Assembly: GCA_902497095.1 (NCBI GenBank)
Contig: CABVDD010000032.1
Span: 1 to 24,121, forward strand
Direction: 5' to 3'
From: an uncultured Faecalicoccus sp.
Lineage (GTDB): Bacteria > Bacillota_I > Bacilli_A > Erysipelotrichales > Erysipelotrichaceae
Length of the DNA stretch: 24,121 nt
The notes beneath the pieces are model-generated. The model was not told where the DNA came from and ran no database searches. It worked only from the letters and a program-made list of their open reading frames with translations. The position numbers and the translations under genes were made by a program. Below, piece by piece: positions 14,405 to 22,266 of the stretch. Positions within the stretch are counted from its first letter, which is position 1, and each line of letters starts with the position of its first letter.

Positions 14405-14418
14405 GAGCAAAGTGCTAA
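14392..14418. promoter_or_regulatory. CIRCE operator (HrcA site)
   Basis: TTAGCACTG (14392-14400), a nine-base spacer and AAGTGCTAA (14410-14418) match CIRCE (TTAGCACTC-N9-GAGTGCTAA) at 16 of 18 positions. Only the innermost base of each arm differs. The symmetry extends outward to perfect 14-base arms (14386-14399 and 14411-14424). It sits across the hsp20 promoter, placing that gene under HrcA. Confidence 0.9.
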
Positions 14419-14440
14419 AAATTTTAGTTTTTTTGTGTTT

Positions 14441-15181
14441 TTATATATCTTTTTCAATATTTTTATAAACTTTACGCTTTTCATATTGTATTTGTGCATA
14501 CGTACTTAAGCGATGCATATAAAACGCATCATATACACCCGTTATAGAACCTACTAAAGGAATACCTTGAATAAATTTTAAGGTTAGTAGTGTTTTAGAC
14601 ATTGCGGTTGCCGTATTTTGAATTTCATTCTCTAAACAAGATGCGTTTGGATGTTTTATCCAGGTGTTTATCTTTTGACTTATGGTATCCAAATCATCGC
14701 CGGTACAAAAAGTGCCTTGCAGCAGATATAAAATAAAGATTTGTTCTTCAGGCTTTGTATAGGAAAAACCATTTTGTAAAGCAATTTGGTACACATTGCG
14801 AAATAAAAGAGCGGTATAGATAAAAATATCAGGTAAACCGATTCCTAAAAGCCCTAGACCCATACCACTTACTCCCGCAATAAGAGTATGTCTTTTGGCA
14901 ATGTGTTTTGTTTTTTTATGGTTTTGTTTCCATGTCGTATGTTGTATAAAGGATTGACGATCATACGTTTTTTCGATCCATGAAACACCTTTTGTGAAGA
15001 TAAGATGAAAGGCTTTGATAAAGGCAGATTCTAAAGTGGATTGAAGTTTTTCTGGAACTTTTTGTGAAAATTGTTGTTCGATCCAAGGATCTTTTTTCTT
15101 CTTGTATTTTTTCAGATATCGTTTCTCTCTTTTTTGTATTTTTTTAAGTTGTTGTTTTGGTTTATGCTTTGGTTTATGCAT
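14441..15181 (-). CDS. EcsC family protein
   Basis: A 246-residue EcsC-family protein. The N-terminal 40 residues are extremely basic (MHKPKHKPKQQLKKIQKREK onward). Then come AFHLIFTKGVSWIEKTYD, the Gly-rich hydrophobic stretch IAGVSGMGLGLLGIGLPDIFIYTALLFRNVY (about 101-131), and a second one KFIQGIPLVGSITGVYDAFYMHRLSTYA, all typical of the family. The molecular function of EcsC proteins is not established; the B. subtilis gene sits beside the EcsAB transporter. No such transporter adjoins this copy, although a two-gene ABC transporter lies 5 kb away. No ribosome site precedes the ATG. A promoter (TTGTAA, 17 bases, TACAAT) ends seven bases before it, so the message may be leaderless. Confidence 0.85.
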   Translation of the reverse strand: MHKPKHKPKQQLKKIQKREKRYLKKYKKKKDPWIEQQFSQKVPEKLQSTLESAFIKAFHLIFTKGVSWIEKTYDRQSFIQHTTWKQNHKKTKHIAKRHTLIAGVSGMGLGLLGIGLPDIFIYTALLFRNVYQIALQNGFSYTKPEEQIFILYLLQGTFCTGDDLDTISQKINTWIKHPNASCLENEIQNTATAMSKTLLTLKFIQGIPLVGSITGVYDAFYMHRLSTYAQIQYEKRKVYKNIEKDI

Positions 15182-15187
15182 AGATTC

Positions 15188-15216
15188 ATTGTAGATAAAA
15201 GGAGACTTTTTTACAA
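15188..15216 (-). promoter_or_regulatory. Putative EcsC-gene promoter (leaderless)
   Basis: On the minus strand TTGTAA (15216-15211), 17 bases, then TACAAT (15193-15188). A start of transcription about seven bases further on would coincide with the ATG at 15181. The -35 box overlaps the outermost Pho-like hexamer of the divergent operon. Confidence 0.4.
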
Positions 15217-15284
15217 ATTGTTAATAATATATTTCTATTTTTTTACGATGTTTTGACAGGTAATTAATGGTTGTGGTTTATCCT
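15210..15284 (+). promoter_or_regulatory. Pho-box-like array and promoter of the solute-binding/phosphohydrolase operon
   Basis: Six TTnA(C/T)A-like hexamers lie in phase: TTTACA 15210, TTAATA 15221, TTTCTA 15232, TTTACG 15242, TTGACA 15253 and TTAATG 15264. Their spacings are 11, 11, 10, 11 and 11 bases. Nine bases after the last is TATCCT (15279-15284), the same gap as between the pst Pho box and its -10. TTGACA could alternatively be a plain -35 with TTTATC at 18 bases. The AT-rich context raises the chance rate, but the phasing matches the pst promoter closely. Confidence 0.5.
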
Positions 15285-15312
15285 AAATATTGTTGAAATA
15301 AGGAGGAAAATT

Positions 15313-16413
15313 ATGAACCTGAAATTATGGAAAGGTGGTCTGTGTGCTGCTTTAGCTTGTTCGTTGCTTGTCGGATGCGCTGAAGAAGGACAGACGGAAA
15401 CAGTGGATTTAAATGCGATGAGCTTTGATGAAATTGTCGAAAAGGCTAAAGAAGATGGAGAAGTCAATTCTGTCGGTATGCCGGATACATGGGCAAACTG
15501 GGGTGAAACTTGGACAGAAATTGAAGAAAAATATGGTATCACACATACGGATACAGATATGTCAAGTGCCGAAGAAATTGCGTTATTTGCCAATGAAGCT
15601 AGTGATGCCACAAAAGAAATTGGTGATGTCGGACAATCCTTTGGACCTGTGGCAGAAGAGCAAGGTGTTACTTTGCCTTATAAAACATCTTATTGGGATT
15701 CAATTCCTGATTGGGCTAAAGATGATGATGGTGATTGGATCATCGGCTATTATGGAACAATTACGTTTATTACAAATAAAAACTTGGTGGATGAAGCGCC
15801 AACGAGTTGGCAGGATGTCTTGGATGGCGATTATACATTAACGATTGGAGATGTATCCGTTGCGACACAGGCACAAAGTGGATTGTTAAGTGCTGCGATT
15901 GCCTTTGGAGGCGATGAAAGCAATATTCAGCCAGGACTTGATTTCTTTAAAACGTTGGCTGAAGAAGGCCGCTTAGATATGGGAGATACCAGTGTAGCTC
16001 GTTTGGAAAAAGGCGAAATCGAAGTAGCGGTATTATGGGATTACAACTCTTTAGGATATCGTTCACAGATCATGGAAAACAATCCAGATGCCAATTTTGA
16101 AGTATCTGTACCAACAGATGGAGCTATTCAGAGTGGATATTGTACGATCATCAATAAATATACAAAGCGTCCTTATGCAGCAGCTGTAGCTCGTGATTAT
16201 ATCTTATCTGATGAAGGACAAATCAATCTTGCCAAAGGATATGCTCGTCCGATTCGTGATGATGTAGAACTTCCAGAAGATGTAAAGGCTAATCTGTTAC
16301 CGGATGAACAATATACTAATGCTCGTTTTATTGAAGATCAAGAGGCTTGGGATAAAGCTGTTGAAGATTTATCCAGTTCTTGGCAAGAAGAGGTCGTAGC
16401 TTATGTACAATAA
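15313..16413 (+). CDS. Solute-binding lipoprotein (family 1), probable organophosphate/phosphonate binder
   Basis: Extracellular substrate-capturing lipoprotein of an ABC importer. The signal peptide ends in LLVGC (Cys22). The remaining 344 residues resemble the family-1 periplasmic-binding fold shared by iron(III), polyamine and 2-aminoethylphosphonate binders: VNSVGMPDTWANWGETW in the first lobe, GYYGTITFITNKNLVDEAPTSWQDVL at the hinge (about 154-179), EIEVAVLWDYNSLGYRSQI and ARDYILSDEGQINLAKGYARPI in the second. AGGAGG at 15301-15306 fixes ATG 15313; an in-frame TTG at 15271 has no such site. It is the first gene of a five-gene operon with a phosphohydrolase. The Pho-like promoter and that partner suggest a phosphorus compound as ligand, which is inference. 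Confidence 0.85.
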   Translation: MNLKLWKGGLCAALACSLLVGCAEEGQTETVDLNAMSFDEIVEKAKEDGEVNSVGMPDTWANWGETWTEIEEKYGITHTDTDMSSAEEIALFANEASDATKEIGDVGQSFGPVAEEQGVTLPYKTSYWDSIPDWAKDDDGDWIIGYYGTITFITNKNLVDEAPTSWQDVLDGDYTLTIGDVSVATQAQSGLLSAAIAFGGDESNIQPGLDFFKTLAEEGRLDMGDTSVARLEKGEIEVAVLWDYNSLGYRSQIMENNPDANFEVSVPTDGAIQSGYCTIINKYTKRPYAAAVARDYILSDEGQINLAKGYARPIRDDVELPEDVKANLLPDEQYTNARFIEDQEAWDKAVEDLSSSWQEEVVAYVQ

Positions 16414-17227
16414 GACGGTATTCGTTTTATTGGATGGATTACAAAGTCACTATGCAAAAGAACATTTAGGCTATTTGGAACATTGTTGCGAAAAGAACAA
16501 GGCTGCAAAATATGAAGTGCTGGGAGAACTTCCCAGTGCTTCTCGCCCTATGTATGAAACTATTTTTACAGGCGTTCCGGTGTATGAACATGGAATTTCC
16601 AATAATGGAATCGTTCGTTTATCAAATCAGACGCATTTGTTCAAGCTTTTAAAACAAGCGCATAAAAAAAGTCTGGCTTTAGCATATTACTGGATCAGTG
16701 AATTATATTTGTCTTCGCCTTTTGATGTGACAAAAGATGTGTTTCATGAGGATTTGAATTCTTGTATCGAAAAGGGATTTTTTTACTACGAAGATACCTA
16801 CCCGGATTCACATTTATACTCTTTGGCTTCTGGTTTGATGCATAAAGAAGACTATGATTTTGTATTCATTCATCCAATGGGCATTGATGATGCTGGACAC
16901 AAGTATGGTGCTGGTTCAAAAGAATATAGTGCAGCGATCCTGCAAAACGATAAACTCTTATCGACTTATATCCCTATGTGGCAACAAGCCGGATATAGTG
17001 TGGTTGTCGCTTCGGATCATGGCATGAGCGAAAATGGATATCATGGTGGAAACAGTGCGATGCAAAGAGAAACAGCTTTATATATTCTTGATGATCGTAT
17101 CAAGCCAGGCTTTATAGATAAGAAAATAACAACGTTGCAGATGGCACCTTTGCTTTGTTATTTATTGGGAATAGAGCCAACCAATGTGATGGAAAAGCTG
17201 GAGGTGGTATTACATGACAAAGACTAA
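16403..17227 (+). CDS. Cytoplasmic alkaline-phosphatase-superfamily phosphohydrolase
   Basis: A 274-residue metal-dependent hydrolase of the alkaline phosphatase/nucleotide pyrophosphatase/phosphonoacetate hydrolase superfamily. The two-metal set is visible in order: VLLDG (Asp11), GELPSASRPMYETIFTG with the nucleophile region (Ser45/Ser47), HPMGIDDAGHKYG (Asp162, His166), ASDHGM (Asp205, His206) and NGYHGGN (His214). It is compact and has no signal peptide, so it acts in the cytoplasm on something imported. It starts 11 bases inside the binding-protein gene and overlaps the first permease by 14 bases, tying it to the transporter. Candidate reactions are hydrolysis of a phosphonate such as phosphonoacetate, of a phosphodiester or of a phosphomonoester; sequence does not choose between them. 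Confidence 0.85.
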   Translation: MYNKTVFVLLDGLQSHYAKEHLGYLEHCCEKNKAAKYEVLGELPSASRPMYETIFTGVPVYEHGISNNGIVRLSNQTHLFKLLKQAHKKSLALAYYWISELYLSSPFDVTKDVFHEDLNSCIEKGFFYYEDTYPDSHLYSLASGLMHKEDYDFVFIHPMGIDDAGHKYGAGSKEYSAAILQNDKLLSTYIPMWQQAGYSVVVASDHGMSENGYHGGNSAMQRETALYILDDRIKPGFIDKKITTLQMAPLLCYLLGIEPTNVMEKLEVVLHDKD

Positions 17228-18059
17228 AAACAGTCGAATGTATTTGTTAGCTTTACTACCATTTTTTGTCATTGTCTTTTTATTTGAAATTTTGCCATTG
17301 ATCAATATTGTGATCAAAAGTTTTAGTCCAACAGGAGGACATGGTTTTACTTTGGAACACTTTGTGAAAATATTTTCCACACGTTTATACCAACAGTCCA
17401 TTTGGAATAGTATTTGGATTTCTGTAGTATCGGCTTTAGCAGGTATCGTAATTGCGTTTATAGCAGCTAAAGCGGCTAATGCGGCTAGTTTTAAGATCCG
17501 TAATATTTTTACAAGTGTGTTGAATATCACCAGTAATTTTGCGGGTGTTCCTTTGGCTTTTGCGTTTATGATTTTATTGGGAAATGTCGGTATTTTAACT
17601 TTGATTGGAAAAAATTATGGAATTGATTTTTTGGCAAATTTTGATTTGTATACGATCAATGGTTTGCTTTTGACATATATTTATTTTCAGATTCCTATGG
17701 CTACCTTATTGATGCTTCCTATATTTAGTGGTTTAAAAAAAGAATGGCGAGAAGCTGTAGGGCTTTTAGGCGGTAATAGTTTTCATTATTGGTTTAAAGT
17801 AGCTATTCCTTCTTTGCTTCCCAGCATACTTGGAACATTTTCTGTATTGTTTGCCAATTCTTTAGCGGCTTATGGAACAGCTTATGCGCTTTTAAGCAAT
17901 AATATTGCCCTATTGCCTATACGTATTTCACAACAATATGTGGGAGAAGTAGTCCAGAACCAGGAATTTGGTTGTGCTTTGGCTTTAGTTATGATGGTTT
18001 TAATGGTCATTTCTATTTTAATTACAAATAAATTTCAGAAAAGAGGGGCTAGTGCATGA
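17214..18059 (+). CDS. ABC transporter permease 1
   Basis: Binding-protein-dependent inner-membrane permease, 281 residues with six membrane segments (first at about 10-30, LLALLPFFVIVFLFEILPL). The ATPase-docking EAA loop is EAVGLLGGNSFHYWFKVAIPSLLPS near residue 182. It is of the two-permease type found with iron, polyamine and 2-aminoethylphosphonate importers. GGAGGTGG at 17200-17207 precedes the ATG, which lies inside the end of the hydrolase gene. It overlaps the second permease by four bases (ATGA). Confidence 0.9.
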   Translation: MTKTKNSRMYLLALLPFFVIVFLFEILPLINIVIKSFSPTGGHGFTLEHFVKIFSTRLYQQSIWNSIWISVVSALAGIVIAFIAAKAANAASFKIRNIFTSVLNITSNFAGVPLAFAFMILLGNVGILTLIGKNYGIDFLANFDLYTINGLLLTYIYFQIPMATLLMLPIFSGLKKEWREAVGLLGGNSFHYWFKVAIPSLLPSILGTFSVLFANSLAAYGTAYALLSNNIALLPIRISQQYVGEVVQNQEFGCALALVMMVLMVISILITNKFQKRGASA

Positions 18060-18862
18060 AGGTAAAAACACATGTATGGGATGGAATCATTTTATTTTTA
18101 GTAGCTGCTTTTTTGATCTTGCCTTTGGCTTTAACGTTTCTTTATTCGCTCTTTACTCAATGGATGGATATTTTACCAACAGGATTCACATTGAAGTTTT
18201 ATGCCGGGATCTTTTCAGATGGTGCTTTTATCAACTCTTTGTTGCGTTCGATCATCATATCCATCATACCTGTTATCATTTGTACAATAGCCATATTACT
18301 GGTGTTATATGTCATCACATTGTACATGCCTAAATTAGAAAAGTTTATAGAGATTTTATGTAATATACCTTATGCGATTCAAGGTGTTATTTTGGCAGCT
18401 GGTATCATTTCTTTGTACTCAGGTAAGCCAGGCTTTTTATCCAATCGAATCTTTTTATTGGTGGGAGCGTACTGTGTAATTATTTTGCCTTATGTATTTC
18501 GTGGTTTAAAGAATATGATCAATGCCTTAAATGTACGTTGTGTGATCGAAGCGGCACAAGTATTAGGTTGTCCTAAACTGCAAGCTTTTTTTGCCATTGT
18601 CATTCCACAGATGAAACGAGGAATAATCTCTACGATGATGTTGGCTTTTACAATGATCTTTGCCGACTTCGTTGTTGTAAATATGATTGCCGGAAGTGCC
18701 TTTAGAACCGCCGGAATTTACTTGTATCAAACCATGTCTAAGTCTGGTCAGACATCCAGTGCAATCATCGTGATTTTATTTATTACGACATTGCTGATAT
18801 CAACACTGACATTGGTAGTGCAGAATAAAGCTGTCAAATCAACAAAAAGGAGGAAGTCTTAA
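18056..18862 (+). CDS. ABC transporter permease 2
   Basis: Partner permease, 268 residues, six membrane segments (first at about 9-31). The EAA loop is EAAQVLGCPKLQAFFAIVIPQMKRG near residue 164. TGLYSGKPGFLSNRI-type text in the middle (ISLYSGKPGFLSNRIF) is typical of the second permease in iron/phosphonate-type systems. AGAGGGG at 18041-18047 serves the ATG. Its stop shares bases with the ATPase start (TAATG), so the permeases and the ATPase are translationally coupled. Confidence 0.9.
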   Translation: MKVKTHVWDGIILFLVAAFLILPLALTFLYSLFTQWMDILPTGFTLKFYAGIFSDGAFINSLLRSIIISIIPVIICTIAILLVLYVITLYMPKLEKFIEILCNIPYAIQGVILAAGIISLYSGKPGFLSNRIFLLVGAYCVIILPYVFRGLKNMINALNVRCVIEAAQVLGCPKLQAFFAIVIPQMKRGIISTMMLAFTMIFADFVVVNMIAGSAFRTAGIYLYQTMSKSGQTSSAIIVILFITTLLISTLTLVVQNKAVKSTKRRKS

Positions 18863-19881
18863 TGGCTTATATTGAATTTAGACAAATTTGTAAAAGCTAT
18901 GATGGAACCAATCAAGTTTTAAAAAGTATTGATCTAGATGCAGAAAAAGGGGAACTGGTAACTTTATTAGGACCTAGTGGTTGTGGTAAATCAACGCTTT
19001 TAAGATCTTTGGCTGGTCTAGAAGATATCAGTTCGGGTCAGATTATTTTAGATGGGGAAGACATTACGCATGTACCGGTACAAAAACGAGGTATAGGAAT
19101 GGTCTTTCAACAATATTCTTTATTTCAGAATATGAATGTAGAGGATAATATAGCTTTTGGTTTAAAAATTGCCAAAATGGATAAAAAAACAATTGATGAA
19201 AAAGTCAAAAAAGTGATTGCGATGGTTGATCTATATGGGAAGGAAAAAAGTTATCCAAGTCAGCTATCCGGTGGTCAACAACAGCGTGTAGCTATAGCAC
19301 GTGCCATTGTTATGGAGCCGAAGGTTTTATTGTTGGATGAGCCTCTTAGTGCTATCGATGCCAAATTAAGAAGAGAATTACAAGATAAAATCAAACGCGT
19401 ACAAAAGGAATTAAAGATCACGACCATATTTGTAACGCATGATCAAGATGAAGCGATGATCATGTCTGATAAGATTCATTTGATGAATCAAGGTGTCATT
19501 GAACAAAGTGGTAAACCTGTGCAGCTTTATACCCATCCTGTTTCCAAGTTTGCAGCTGAATTTATTGGACATTATAATATTTTGACACCGGTTGATTTGA
19601 CGGCCTTTTTTCCTGAAAAACGCTATCCAGGCAATTACTATGCGATTCGACCAGAAACTCTTATGTTGTCTCAAGAGCCGATTACAGATCCAGCTTATTT
19701 AACTTTTGATGCCAAAGTCATTGATTTTATTTCTCGAGGAAACGTGTTACGCTACACTCTTCAGTGCAAGGATGTAACTTTTACATCAGAAGTATTATTT
19801 CGAAGTTTTGCCTTATTTGAAGTAGGAAGCATAGTTCACGTAGGCATAGAAGAACATAATTTATTGCGATTAAATGACTAG
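18862..19881 (+). CDS. ABC transporter ATPase with TOBE-type C-terminus
   Basis: ATPase of the importer, 339 residues. Walker A is GPSGCGKST (37-45), the Q-loop is VFQQYSLFQNMNVEDNI, the signature is LSGGQQQR (135-142), Walker B is LLLDEPLSAIDA (156-167), and the switch His is in FVTHDQDEA. Residues about 235-339 form the extra regulatory domain of the PotA/FbpC/PhnT-type ATPases, including YYAIRPETLML, a typical TOBE motif. AAAGGAGGAAG precedes the ATG. It is the last gene of the operon, whose stop codon lies in a terminator stem. Confidence 0.93.
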   Translation: MAYIEFRQICKSYDGTNQVLKSIDLDAEKGELVTLLGPSGCGKSTLLRSLAGLEDISSGQIILDGEDITHVPVQKRGIGMVFQQYSLFQNMNVEDNIAFGLKIAKMDKKTIDEKVKKVIAMVDLYGKEKSYPSQLSGGQQQRVAIARAIVMEPKVLLLDEPLSAIDAKLRRELQDKIKRVQKELKITTIFVTHDQDEAMIMSDKIHLMNQGVIEQSGKPVQLYTHPVSKFAAEFIGHYNILTPVDLTAFFPEKRYPGNYYAIRPETLMLSQEPITDPAYLTFDAKVIDFISRGNVLRYTLQCKDVTFTSEVLFRSFALFEVGSIVHVGIEEHNLLRLND

Positions 19882-19900
19882 CAAAAGCTGGTCTTTTTTT
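19876..19900 (+). terminator. Terminator of the solute-binding/phosphohydrolase operon
   Basis: GACTAGC (19876-19882) and GCTGGTC (19887-19893) pair (one G-U) across AAAA and are followed by seven T. The ATPase stop TAG is in the left arm. Confidence 0.85.
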
Positions 19901-19910
19901 ATAGGTAGAA

Positions 19911-19940
19911 TTGTGATACTAAAGAAGTCTTAACTATGAT
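19911..19940 (+). promoter_or_regulatory. Promoter of the ABC-2-type transporter
   Basis: TTGTGA (19911-19916), 18 bases, TATGAT (19935-19940). The ribosome site AGAAGG lies just before the ATG at 19968. Confidence 0.45.
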
Positions 19941-19967
19941 AATATGGTTTTATGAAAGAAGGTTTTT

Positions 19968-20672
19968 ATGGAATTAAAGATTGAGCATTTGAAAAAGAGT
20001 TTTGATAATAAGGAAGTATTAAAAGATATTACTTTTACATTTAAACCAGGTAAGATCTATGGACTATTGGGAAGAAATGGAGCAGGGAAAACTACATTAT
20101 TTAATTGTTTAAATCAAGATATTGCTGTAGATCAAGGACGTTTTGTTTTGTGTGAAGGTTTACAGGAGAAATCTTTAGAGATGGAAGATATCGGTTATGT
20201 ATTGTCAACACCACAGGTTCCGGAGTTTTTAACAGCTCGTGAGTTTTTAAAATTTTTTGTTGAAATTAATGAAGAGCGAATAAAGAATAAACGAAGTTTG
20301 GATGAATACTTTGAAATGGTGAATTTAGAACCGGAGGATCGGGATCGATTATTGAAAGATTTTTCACATGGAATGAAAAACAAGATGCAAATGTTGATCA
20401 ATATCATTGCCTCACCTGAAGTTTTACTGTTGGATGAGCCTTTGACTTCATTAGATGTGGTGGTGGCCGAAGAGATGAAAAATATTCTTCGTGACTTGAA
20501 AAAGGATCGCATCTTAATTTTGTCAACGCATATCATGGATTTAGCTTTTGATTTATGTGATGAAATCGTTTTATTGAATCATGGACGTCTTGAAGAAATG
20601 CCGGAAAAGGAGAGTGAAGCCGAGTTAAAAGCGGAAATCTTGCGGCTTCTACAAGAACAAGATCATGCGTAA
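19968..20672 (+). CDS. ABC transporter ATPase with atypical signature
   Basis: A 234-residue ABC ATPase of the drug/bacteriocin-export type. Walker A is GRNGAGKTT (35-43). The signature is FSHGMKNKMQ in place of LSGGQ, as in several export-type subfamilies including EcsA-like proteins. Walker B is LLLDEPLTSLD and the switch is LSTHIMDLA. It is encoded with a large membrane protein that overlaps it by eight bases, so the pair forms a two-component transporter, most likely an exporter. The cargo is unknown. Confidence 0.9.
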   Translation: MELKIEHLKKSFDNKEVLKDITFTFKPGKIYGLLGRNGAGKTTLFNCLNQDIAVDQGRFVLCEGLQEKSLEMEDIGYVLSTPQVPEFLTAREFLKFFVEINEERIKNKRSLDEYFEMVNLEPEDRDRLLKDFSHGMKNKMQMLINIIASPEVLLLDEPLTSLDVVVAEEMKNILRDLKKDRILILSTHIMDLAFDLCDEIVLLNHGRLEEMPEKESEAELKAEILRLLQEQDHA

Positions 20673-22239
20673 AGTTTTTTGGATCTCTTTTCGTTTGAGA
20701 ATCACATATCGAATCAATTCCATATTATACGGTTTGCGACAAATTCCGGGAATCAAACATCTGTTTTCAGTAAGGTTGTATGGAAATAAGAAATTAAAAA
20801 TGTTAATTACCATTTTAGCTTTATTATGGGAAGTTCTTTCGATTTTTATCAATAAAGGTCTATATGTAGGTATTTGTATATATTTGCCGATAGTGTTTAG
20901 TATGCCAAAATCTATGTCGTTAGCCATGCTTCATATTGTTTTCTTTTTAACTATTGCCGGCGCTGTTTCTAATAATACGATGTTTGATCCTACAAAAGAT
21001 AAATATTATGCGATGATTTCTTTGCGTATGGATGCAAAAGCATACACTTTAACAGATTTTACGTATTTCATGATCAAAATATTGATCGGTATGAGTGTTT
21101 CTTTACTATACTTGTGCATTTTATGGAATCTTCCTTGGTTTTATAGCCTGCTTTTGCCGTTTTTTATCATAGCCAGCAAGATGATCAGCGCAGCTTGGTC
21201 TTTGTATCGCTTTGATACAAAAGGTTGGATCCGTAATGAAAATAGTCCGGTTCGACTGATTTGGATAACGATCCTGATTTGTTGGATCATCAGCTATGGC
21301 GGATTTTTTATTGGATGGTTTTTACCTGCAATCGTATACGTTTTCTTGATGGGAATCGTAGTACTGGCAGGTGTGATGGTCAATCCCTATATTTGGAAGT
21401 ATAAAAGATATAAAGAGATGTATCGTCTGTTATTGCAGAATAGTCCTATTCAATTAAAGTCAAATTTAAAAGAAGTGCAGAATAAAAATTCTTGGGATAT
21501 GATCAGTCAAGATCAAAAGATCACCAGTGATAAAACCGGGTATGCATATTTTAATGATTTATTTATTAAACGTCATAAAAGAATATTATGGCGCTACTCA
21601 AAACGAATGACATTAATTGCTTTAGGCGTTGTTGTATTGGTTGGAATCTTGGAAATCTTTTTTATAGAAGCAAGAGAAACTGTACAAGGTTTTGTATCGG
21701 GCTATCTTCCCTATTTTGTATTTATACTTTATTCGTTTAATTCTTCAAAATCAGTTGTACAGGTGATGTTTCGAAATTGTGATCATAGTATGTTGACATA
21801 TTCTTTTTATCGAAGGCCGGATGTGATCTTATCTTTGTTTCGATTGCGCTTACGTTCATTGATCTTGATCAATTTGATGCCAGCTTTAGTTCTTGCGTTA
21901 GGGTTGCTAATTTTGTTGTTGATGGCGCAGGGACAGGAAAGTTTTTGGATGTATCCTATTGTATTTATTTGCATAGTTTCTTGCAGTATTTTCTTTTCTA
22001 TTCATTATTTGACATGTTACTATCTTTTACAGCCGTATAATGAATTTACAGAAATGAAAAGTGCAACTTATAGTATAGTGATGTCATTAACGTATGTGGT
22101 TTGTTTTGCATTTATTTATGTACATATGAGCACATATGTCTTTGGAACGATCATGTCGATATTCTGCATTGTTTATATTATCATTGCGTATAAACTTGTT
22201 TATGCCAAGGCAACAAAAACATTTCGACTAAGACGATAA
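20665..22239 (+). CDS. ABC-2-type membrane subunit, large
   Basis: A 524-residue polytopic membrane protein with about ten to twelve hydrophobic segments, grouped in two blocks (about 45-240 and 310-520) separated by a charged stretch (about 250-300, KYKRYKEMYRLL to KITSDKTGYAYF). It has no extracellular binding domain or named signature that I recognise, but the size, topology and coupling to the preceding ATPase fit the membrane half of an ABC-2 or EcsB-like transporter. The ATG 20665 overlaps the ATPase end by eight bases. Its stop abuts a bidirectional terminator. Confidence 0.75.
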   Translation: MRKVFWISFRLRITYRINSILYGLRQIPGIKHLFSVRLYGNKKLKMLITILALLWEVLSIFINKGLYVGICIYLPIVFSMPKSMSLAMLHIVFFLTIAGAVSNNTMFDPTKDKYYAMISLRMDAKAYTLTDFTYFMIKILIGMSVSLLYLCILWNLPWFYSLLLPFFIIASKMISAAWSLYRFDTKGWIRNENSPVRLIWITILICWIISYGGFFIGWFLPAIVYVFLMGIVVLAGVMVNPYIWKYKRYKEMYRLLLQNSPIQLKSNLKEVQNKNSWDMISQDQKITSDKTGYAYFNDLFIKRHKRILWRYSKRMTLIALGVVVLVGILEIFFIEARETVQGFVSGYLPYFVFILYSFNSSKSVVQVMFRNCDHSMLTYSFYRRPDVILSLFRLRLRSLILINLMPALVLALGLLILLLMAQGQESFWMYPIVFICIVSCSIFFSIHYLTCYYLLQPYNEFTEMKSATYSIVMSLTYVVCFAFIYVHMSTYVFGTIMSIFCIVYIIIAYKLVYAKATKTFRLRR

Positions 22240-22263
22240 AAAACGGCATTTGCCGTTTTTTAT
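22236..22263. terminator. Bidirectional terminator
   Basis: ATAAAAAACGGCA (22236-22248) and TGCCGTTTTTTAT (22251-22263) are perfect 13-base inverted arms around TT, giving T tracts on both strands. It serves the ABC-2 operon and the convergent lipoprotein gene. Confidence 0.92.
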
Positions 22264-22266
22264 TGA

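Noticed and set aside
15271..15312. TTG 15271 as start of the solute-binding protein
   Set aside because: AGGAGG lies just before ATG 15313, which gives a proper lipoprotein signal peptide.
15313..19881. Iron(III) or polyamine importer
   Set aside because: The transporter families alone would allow it, but the embedded phosphohydrolase and Pho-like promoter favour a phosphorus substrate; kept as the main alternative.
19952..19984. Short frame from ATG 19952
   Set aside because: Ten codons, no ribosome site of its own, and it overlaps the start of the ABC ATPase; probably chance.
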